Shown here in pieces: positions 63,901-64,000 of a stretch of 64,000 nt of DNA. A model generated the notes under the pieces. It had not been told where the DNA came from. It was given only the letters and a program-made list of their open reading frames with translations, and did no database searches. Each line of letters starts with the position of its first letter. Within the stretch, counting starts at the first letter, position 1. Location of the stretch: contig NZ_BCNQ01000002.1 of assembly GCF_001515525.1 (NCBI RefSeq), positions 1-64,000 on the forward strand. The letters run 5' to 3'. A program made the position numbers and the translations under genes. Source of the stretch: Piscicoccus intestinalis NBRC 104926 (GTDB lineage: Bacteria > Actinomycetota > Actinomycetes > Actinomycetales > Dermatophilaceae).

Positions 63901-63909
63901 GCGGGCCGG

Positions 63910-64000
63910 TCAGCCCTTCACCGCGCCTGGTGACCGGGCCGTGCGGGCCCAGGCCGCAGCGAACATGACGACGCGGGAGAAGTAGTAGATCCACACGAGC
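63910..64000 (-). CDS. C-terminus of a YihY/BrkB-family membrane protein (partial)
   Basis: Read from the window edge to TGA at 63912-63910: LVWIYYFSRVVMFAAAWARTARSPGAVKG. LVWIYY followed by a hydrophobic helix is the usual last TM of YihY/BrkB proteins. Only 29 residues are visible. The gene is convergent with the MFS gene. Confidence 0.65.
   Translation of the reverse strand, partial: LVWIYYFSRVVMFAAAWARTARSPGAVKG

Overview
The window is GC-rich DNA (mostly G or C at third codon positions, GTG starts common) from an actinobacterium. Several things point to Actinomycetes, probably Micrococcales: a DUF222/HNH (13E12-type) gene behind a LexA-like dyad, a BioQ-type TetR next to bioB, a DUF4921 protein, and a fused IIA-HPr-EI phosphotransferase protein. 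The genus cannot be fixed from sequence alone. I saw no rRNA, tRNA, CRISPR array, insertion sequence or prophage.

Layout. 1-9 kb: a partial DHA2-type multidrug exporter (-) with a 22-bp palindrome upstream, a low-complexity spacer, a PPOX-fold protein, a frameshifted membrane protein, a redoxin/DUF2249 pair, an ABM monooxygenase and a long-chain acyl-CoA ligase. 7.4-12.5 kb: a (-) operon of a fused alpha/beta 2-oxoacid dehydrogenase E1, a FAD amine oxidase and an ALDH7-type dehydrogenase, which suggests lysine/pipecolate catabolism. 12.8-21.2 kb: 6-phosphogluconate dehydrogenase, an acetyltransferase/DUF4921 pair, a KstD-like dehydrogenase and an EthA-like monooxygenase. 21.3-25.8 kb: a DUF4143 remnant, a threonine dehydratase with two frame breaks, a DUF1648 protein and a short UvrA2/DrrC-like ATPase. 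25.8-30.2 kb: a two-component system with a lantibiotic/bacitracin-type ABC exporter. 30.4-35.6 kb: a RelQ-type alarmone synthetase and a two-gene PTS. 35.8-38.5 kb: divergent BKACE and SDR genes and a degenerate MurB-like protein.

38.5-45.3 kb holds the most coherent system: a TetR repressor (BioQ type) facing bioB-bioA-bioF-P450-bioD. The last four genes overlap at ATGA junctions. Two TGAAC-N3-GTTCA operators lie in the divergent gap, one across the bioB start codon. No bioC, bioH, bioW or bioZ is visible, so the P450 is the natural candidate for supplying the pimeloyl precursor, as BioI does in Bacillus.

45-64 kb: the broken DUF222/HNH gene with CRP-like and LexA-like sites, pyruvate oxidase, a glutamate-synthase-like protein with a frame break, a COG3541 nucleotidyltransferase, a small GTPase-like protein, rhodanese, DUF1905, an AtuA/DUF4387 pair, an aldo/keto reductase, a Dcu transporter, a metallo-beta-lactamase-fold hydrolase, a cupin, a TetR/FAD-monooxygenase pair, a DUF2249/HTH pair, an MFS exporter and the end of a BrkB/YihY-type protein.

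Two families of intergenic repeats stand out: three 74-bp hairpins of identical length, and two double-dyad elements of about 113 bp plus one solo dyad. Seven single- or double-base indels break five otherwise well-preserved genes. Either the assembly carries indel errors, or these genes are decaying.
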